DNA from: Nocardioides sp. JS614
GTDB taxonomy: Bacteria; Actinomycetota; Actinomycetes; Propionibacteriales; Nocardioidaceae
Assembly (NCBI RefSeq): GCF_000015265.1
Contig: NC_008699.1
Location: forward strand, 1,860,001-1,924,000
Length of the DNA stretch: 64,000 nt
Reading direction: 5' to 3'
The notes beneath the pieces were generated by a model. That model made no database searches. It had not been told where the DNA came from and saw only the letters and a program-made list of their open reading frames with translations. Shown here one piece after another: positions 57,728-64,000 of the stretch. Positions within the stretch are counted from its first letter, which is position 1; the number at the start of each line of letters is the position of its first letter. The position numbers were made by a program, and so were the translations under genes.

Positions 57728-58489
57728 CTAGCGTCCGCCCGACTCCGTGTACGCCGGGCCCGGGCCGGCGAGGTTGGCGACGGCGGAGCCGATCCGGCGG
57801 GCGGTGAAGTCGGCGCAGCGCTCGCGCACCTGGTCGGGCGTGCAGAACTCGGTGGCGCGGATCTCGCGGGTCTGCCGGACGATCGTCTCGGTGATCGCGG
57901 CATCGTGCTGTCCGCCGTCGAACACCAGGCACAGTGCGTCGTCCCAGCCGCTCCACGGCGGCAGCCAGTCGGTGAGCAGCAGCCGCCCGGTCTCGATGTG
58001 CAGCCCGAGCTCCTCTTCCACCTCCCGGGTGACCGCGAGCTGGGGCGACTCGCCCACCTCGACCACGCCGCCGGGCAGGTCCCAGTCCTGCTTGTAGGTC
58101 AGCTGGCACAGGAGCACCCGCTCGTCGCGGTCGCGCAGCAGCATCTGGCTGATCGCGCGCTTGCGGGGGAGGAAGGAGTTGAGGAGGGCGCGGAAGCCCT
58201 CGGGCTCGTGCACGGGCAGGTCGGTGGCGAGCCGGGCGTAGACGATCCGGTCGACGGTCCGGCCCTCGACGGTGACCCCGCGCATCACGCCCTCGCGGCG
58301 CAGTCCCGACCACGTGGCGACCCGCTGGGCGGTCTGGTCGTCGGGGTCGACCAGCGCCTCGACCCGCGCGTGCTCGACCAGCGCGGCGGCGACCTGGTGC
58401 CGGACGACGTCGACCGGCTGGTCGGGCGCCCAGGAGATCCGGGCGATCCCCTCCGCGACGGTGGTCACGGCTGTCGTCGGCTCGGTCAC
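57728..58489 (-). CDS. NUDIX hydrolase with N-terminal acetyltransferase remnant
   Basis: A 253-residue protein. The first 100 residues look like the second half of a GNAT acetyltransferase (ATWSGLRREGVMRGVTVEGR; DRIVYARLATD), with no acetyl-CoA P loop. Residues 110-240 are a NUDIX domain, with the Nudix box GGVVEVGESPQLAVTREVEEELG. NUDIX enzymes cleave nucleoside diphosphates linked to another group. It starts with GTG ten bases after glgB, so it is the last gene of the glgE operon. The substrate, perhaps an ADP-sugar, is unknown. Confidence 0.8.
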   Translation of the reverse strand: MTEPTTAVTTVAEGIARISWAPDQPVDVVRHQVAAALVEHARVEALVDPDDQTAQRVATWSGLRREGVMRGVTVEGRTVDRIVYARLATDLPVHEPEGFRALLNSFLPRKRAISQMLLRDRDERVLLCQLTYKQDWDLPGGVVEVGESPQLAVTREVEEELGLHIETGRLLLTDWLPPWSGWDDALCLVFDGGQHDAAITETIVRQTREIRATEFCTPDQVRERCADFTARRIGSAVANLAGPGPAYTESGGR

Positions 58490-58498
58490 GGGGAGACT

Positions 58499-60748
58499 CT
58501 AGTGTCGTCGGCGCAACCACACCGTCGCCAGCGGCGGCACCACGAGGGTGGCGTGGGCGGGCTGGCCCGACCACTCGCCCTCGACCGCGGTGACCGAGCC
58601 GAGGTTGCCGACCCCGGAGCCGCTGTAGGTCTCCGCGTCGGTGTTGAGCACCTCGTCCCACACGCCGGCGGCGGGCAGCCCCAGCCGGTAGTCGTCGTGG
58701 GGGACGGCCGCGAAGTTCGACACGCACACCAGGTCGGCGTCGCCGCCGCGCCGGACGAACGAGAAGACGTTGCGGCCGGCGTCGTTGGCGTCGATCCAGG
58801 TGAAGCCCTCGGGCTCGTGGTCGCGGGCCCACAACGCCGGGGAGTCGACGTACGTCGCGTTCAGGTCGCGCACCAGGGCCTGCACGCCGCGGTGCTCGGG
58901 GTGGTCGAGCAGCCACCAGTCCAGCTCGCGCGACTCCGCCCACTCCGACTCCTGGCCGAGCTCGGCGCCCATGAACAGCAGCTGCTTGCCGGGGTGGGCC
59001 CACATGAAGCCGAGGTAGGCGCGCAGGTTGGCCAGCTGCTGCCAGCGGTCGCCGGGCATCTTGCGCAGCAGCGAGCCCTTGCCGTGGACGACCTCGTCGT
59101 GGCTGATCGGCAGCACGTAGTTCTCCGACCAGGCGTAGACGAGCGAGAACGTCATCTCCCCGTGGTGGTAGGCCCGGTGCACCGGCTCGCGGGCGAGGTA
59201 GTCCAGCGTGTCGTGCATCCAGCCCATGTTCCACTTGAAGCCGAACCCCAGCCCGTCGGCCGAGGTCGGCCTGGTCACGCCGGGCCAGGACGTCGACTCC
59301 TCGGCGATCGTGGTGATGCCCGGGACCCGCTTGTAGACGGTGGCGTTCATCTCCTGGAGGAACTGCACCGCCTCGAGGTTCTCGTGGCCGCCGTGGATGT
59401 TGGGCGTCCACTCCCCGGGCTCGCGGGCGTAGTCCAGGTAGAGCATCGACGCGACGCCGTCGACCCGCAGGCCGTCGGCGTGGAACTCCTCGAGCCAGTA
59501 CAGCGCGTTCGCGTAGAGGAAGTTGCGGACCTCGCGGCGCCCGAAGTTGAAGATGTGCGAGCCCCACTCCTTGTGCCAGCCGCGCTGGGGGTTGGGATCC
59601 TCGTAGAGCGGCGTGCCGTCGAAGCGGGCCAGCGCCCACTCGTCGGTGGCGAAGTGCCCGGGCACCCAGTCCAGGATCACGCCGACGCCGGCCTGGTGCA
59701 GCCGGTCGACGAGCAGCCGGAAGCCGTCGGGGTCGCCGAACCGCGCGTCCGGGGCGAAGTACGACGTCACGTGGTAGCCCCACGAGCCGCCGAACGGGTG
59801 CTGCATCACCGGCATCAGCTCGACGTGGGTGAAGCCCAGGCCCGCGACGTACGCCGGCAGCTCCTCGGCGAGCTCGGCCCAGGACCAGTACCGGCCGTCG
59901 GGGTGCTTCTTCCAGGACCCGAGGTGCATCTCGTAGATGCTCATCGGGGAGGCGACCGGCGCGCGGCGCGCCCGGGCCTCGAGCCAGACGTCGTCGTTCC
60001 AGGTGTAGCCGGACTCGAAGACCCGCGAGGCCGTGTCGGCGGGCTTCTCGGCCCAGCGGGCCATCGGGTCGGCCTTCTCGCGCCACTGCCCGTCCGGGCC
60101 CAGGATCGTGTACTTGTACGACGTCCCGGCGCCGACGTCCGGCACGAACAGCTCCCACACACCGGAGGTCCCGAGCTGGCGCATCGGGTGCTCGCGCCCG
60201 TCCCAGCTGTTGAAGTCGGCCTTGATCCGGATCGCCCGCGCCGAGGGCGCCCACACCGCGAACGACGTGCCGGTCACCGGCCCGAGCGCGCCCGGATAGC
60301 GGTGCACCCGGGCGCCGAGCACGGTCCAGAGCAGCTCGTGGCGGCCCTCGTTGATCAGGTGCAGATCCATCTCGCCGAGAGTCGGCAAGAAGCGATAGGG
60401 GTCGTCGACCACGTGCTCGTCGGGGCCGTAGCTGACCGCCACCCGGTAGTCGGGCACGTCGGGCAGCGCGATCACGCCCGCCCAGATGCCCTCGTGCTCG
60501 TGGGCCAGCTCGGCCTCGCCGGAGGTGCCGGACCCGTCGCTCCACCGCACGACGACACGGGAGGCCAGGGGCCGGAGCACCCGCACGGTGACGCCGCCGT
60601 CGTGCGGATGGGGGCCGAGCACGCCGTGCGGGTTGCCGTGCTCGCCGTGCGCGACCTGGTGCAGCTCGGCGGTCGACACCGGATGCAGCGCGGGGCCGCT
60701 CGCCGGGGCCGGCTCGGAGGTGGTCCGGGGGGTGGACTTGTCGCTCAT
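58499..60748 (-). CDS. glgB: 1,4-alpha-glucan branching enzyme
   Basis: Introduces alpha-1,6 branches into glucans made by GlgE. The 749-residue GH13 enzyme has an N-terminal CBM48-type region, GNPHGVLGPH near the start, the TIM-barrel motifs GLRVDGVASMLYLDY (nucleophile Asp) and EESTSWP (acid Glu), and a C-terminal beta domain. Start ATG overlaps the maltokinase stop (ATGA). The extra N-terminal domain is usual in actinobacteria. Confidence 0.95.
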   Translation of the reverse strand: MSDKSTPRTTSEPAPASGPALHPVSTAELHQVAHGEHGNPHGVLGPHPHDGGVTVRVLRPLASRVVVRWSDGSGTSGEAELAHEHEGIWAGVIALPDVPDYRVAVSYGPDEHVVDDPYRFLPTLGEMDLHLINEGRHELLWTVLGARVHRYPGALGPVTGTSFAVWAPSARAIRIKADFNSWDGREHPMRQLGTSGVWELFVPDVGAGTSYKYTILGPDGQWREKADPMARWAEKPADTASRVFESGYTWNDDVWLEARARRAPVASPMSIYEMHLGSWKKHPDGRYWSWAELAEELPAYVAGLGFTHVELMPVMQHPFGGSWGYHVTSYFAPDARFGDPDGFRLLVDRLHQAGVGVILDWVPGHFATDEWALARFDGTPLYEDPNPQRGWHKEWGSHIFNFGRREVRNFLYANALYWLEEFHADGLRVDGVASMLYLDYAREPGEWTPNIHGGHENLEAVQFLQEMNATVYKRVPGITTIAEESTSWPGVTRPTSADGLGFGFKWNMGWMHDTLDYLAREPVHRAYHHGEMTFSLVYAWSENYVLPISHDEVVHGKGSLLRKMPGDRWQQLANLRAYLGFMWAHPGKQLLFMGAELGQESEWAESRELDWWLLDHPEHRGVQALVRDLNATYVDSPALWARDHEPEGFTWIDANDAGRNVFSFVRRGGDADLVCVSNFAAVPHDDYRLGLPAAGVWDEVLNTDAETYSGSGVGNLGSVTAVEGEWSGQPAHATLVVPPLATVWLRRRH

Positions 60749-62207
60749 GCCGCTCCGATCCTCGCCACGGCCTCGAGCGGGATGGCCACCCAGGTCGGAC
60801 GGTTTCGTGTCTCGTACACGGTCTCGTACACCGCCTTGTCCACGACATAGGCGTCGAGCAGCGCCTGCTGCTCCTCGGTGAGCTCGCCGCCGGCGTACGC
60901 GGTCAGGAAGTGGTTGCGGTTGCGGTGCGCCCACTCCTCCGCGCGGTAGGCGCGCTGGCTGGCGCCCTCGGGCTGGTCCTCGGCGAACTGGCGCTCGACC
61001 ACCCGGGGCACATAGTCGAAGGAGCGCAGCATGCCCGCGACGTCGCGCCACACCGAGTCCGGTCGCAGCCGCTCGGCGAGCGGCTTGGCCGGCTCGCCCT
61101 CGAAGTCGACGATCTTCCAGCCCAGGCTGGTGCGCAGCGTCTGGCCCAGGTGCAGGTCCCCGTGGATCTGCTGGACCTCCAGTCCGCCGAGTCCACGGAC
61201 GCGGTCGTACGTCGCCCGTAGCGTCTCGGTGTGCGCGGCGAGCTCGGGCACCACCTCGAGCGCGGCGTCGAGCCGCGCCGACATCGCGTCGGCCAGCTCG
61301 GTGAGCGCCTCGGGGCCGCGGCGCTCGACCGGGAAGTGCTCGGCGAGGTCCTCGTGGACCTCGCGCAGCGCGGTCCCCAGCCGGGCCGCCTCGGCGGCGA
61401 AGTCTCCGCCGGCCTCGTGGGCATGCAGGTCGGCCTCGGCGAACAGGTCGCGGGCGCTCGTCAGCGCCAGGTCCCAGCCGTCGCTCGCGGTCCGCAGGAA
61501 CTGCTGGAGCATGGCCAGCTGCATCGTCGTGCCGGCGCGCTCCTCGGCCTCGGGGTCGGCCTCCCAGTCGACCCAGTCCAGCCAGCCGTACAGCGCCGCG
61601 ATGTGGTCGGAACCGGCGTTGGTGAGCACCTCGTGGACGCTGATGTCCGGGTTCACCCCGGGGGTGATCTTGCGGAACACCTTCATCAGGCAGTCCTCGC
61701 CGAACGCCACCGAGGAGTTCGACTGCTCACCGGAGAACAGCGTCGAGTGCGCGTCGAGGTCGAGGTCGTGCCCGGGCAGGCGGTGGAACCGCAGCCCGCT
61801 GTCGTCGTCGCTGAGGTTGCCGCCCGGCTCGCGGGCCGCCCGGTCGAAGGCACGCAGCCAGCCGTCCATCGCGTCGCGGTCGTGGAGGGCGTCGTACGCG
61901 TGCACCCAGCCGTAGCCGGGCTCGTCCCACCAGCCGATGAACGCGTGGTCGAGCCGGCTCTCCGGCTCGGTGTAGAACGACATCGGGACCTGGTAGACCT
62001 CGGTGCCGCCCGGGCCGTCGCTGTAGGCGACCTCGATCAGCTCGATGACGACACGGGGGCCGCCGTCCTCCTCGTCGCGGGGCACCTCGCCGATCCGGCG
62101 CACGGAGGCGACCTCGAAGGGGCGGCCCTTGCCGCCGAACCACCGGGTGCGCTCGAGGTAACGCACGAACACGTCCGGCTCGATGTGGGTCACTCGTCCG
62201 TCCGGGG

Positions 62208-62211
<4 letters not shown>
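60745..62211 (-). CDS. mak: Maltokinase
   Basis: Phosphorylates maltose with ATP to maltose-1-phosphate, the substrate of GlgE. The 488-residue protein has an aminoglycoside-phosphotransferase-like fold: FGEDCLMKVFRKI (ATP-binding Lys), IHGDLHLGQT (catalytic Asp) and IVDFEGEPAK (metal-binding). It starts with GTG overlapping the treS stop (GTGA) and ends overlapping glgB, so the three genes are tightly coupled. It is a separate gene, not fused to TreS as in some bacteria. Confidence 0.92.
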
Positions 62212-63919
<1,708 letters not shown>

Positions 63920-63923
<4 letters not shown>

Positions 63924-64000
63924 CGGGGCCTCCTCACGCTCAAGATGTGCGCCGGCTCGTGGTACGGGTCGAGCCGCACGTAGTTGTGCTCGCCCCAGCT
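63920..64000 (-). CDS. glgE: Alpha-1,4-glucan:maltose-1-phosphate maltosyltransferase, C-terminal end (partial)
   Basis: Twenty-six residues at the window edge: WGEHNYVRLDPYHEPAHI and a basic tail RRPR. This matches the C-terminus of GlgE, the enzyme that extends glucan from maltose-1-phosphate. Its stop overlaps the treS start (GTGA). The name relies on a short match plus the expected order glgE-treS-mak-glgB. Confidence 0.8.

Noticed and set aside
57905..60850. 981-codon plus-strand open frame opposite glgB and the NUDIX gene
   Set aside because: The minus-strand genes are well conserved; the plus frame reads as Val/Gly/Arg/His-rich low-complexity protein.

Overview
The window is a chromosomal segment of a high-GC actinobacterium, most likely Nocardioides or a close relative. 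The case rests on a NucS/EndoMS mismatch endonuclease, an actinobacterial atp operon flanked by a WecA-type transferase, a DUF2550 gene and a PduO-type adenosyltransferase (much the same neighbourhood as in Mycobacterium), the GlgE pathway, very high GC at third codon positions, many GTG starts and several apparently leaderless promoters. The genus is inferred, not proven.

Layout. 1-2 kb: end of a response regulator and its histidine kinase. 2-14.8 kb: rpmE, prfA, prmC, a Sua5-type tRNA enzyme, wecA, two small membrane proteins, the full atpBEFHAGDC operon and a DUF2550 gene. 14.8-16.3 kb: an intact ISL3-type insertion sequence sitting inside an extragenic palindromic repeat. 16.4-20 kb: an FAD-linked oxidase, a broken SARP-type regulator and an MFS transporter. 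20-24 kb: cobalamin adenosyltransferase, a STAS protein, ethylmalonyl-CoA mutase (meaA), and an iron-box-controlled small Cys protein with a ferritin. 24-30.6 kb: PAP2-like and polytopic membrane proteins, then a minus-strand cluster of exported proteins including a beta-helix protein. 30.6-34.9 kb: D-amino-acid oxidase, DUF952, a truncated methyltransferase, nucS and an unusual chemoreceptor-like protein. 35-47.5 kb: a duplicated 3-hydroxyacyl-CoA dehydrogenase, transporters, a subtilase, hydrolases, a CGNR regulator and a coiled-coil protein. 47.7-56.5 kb: a CoA-metabolism island (ccr, methylmalonyl-CoA epimerase, thiolase, meaB, MarR, acyl-CoA mutase, CoA transferase). 57.7-64 kb: a GlgE-pathway operon (glgE-treS-mak-glgB plus a NUDIX gene).

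How the genes fit together. Crotonyl-CoA carboxylase/reductase, ethylmalonyl-CoA mutase, the epimerase, the thiolase, the 3-hydroxyacyl-CoA dehydrogenase, MeaB and the adenosyltransferase make up much of an ethylmalonyl-CoA route from acetyl-CoA to C4/C5 CoA esters, with its B12 support. Three or four of their promoters share a candidate operator, TTACCnnnnGGTAA. The second mutase has residues typical of isobutyryl-CoA mutase and its promoter carries a perfect 18-bp palindrome beside a MarR gene. The GlgE operon links trehalose and glycogen metabolism.

The least explained features are dispersed three-palindrome elements (two 90-bp copies and an unrelated element of the same design), a repeat that appears to be translated inside prmC, the shared operator, and the beta-helix exported-protein cluster.
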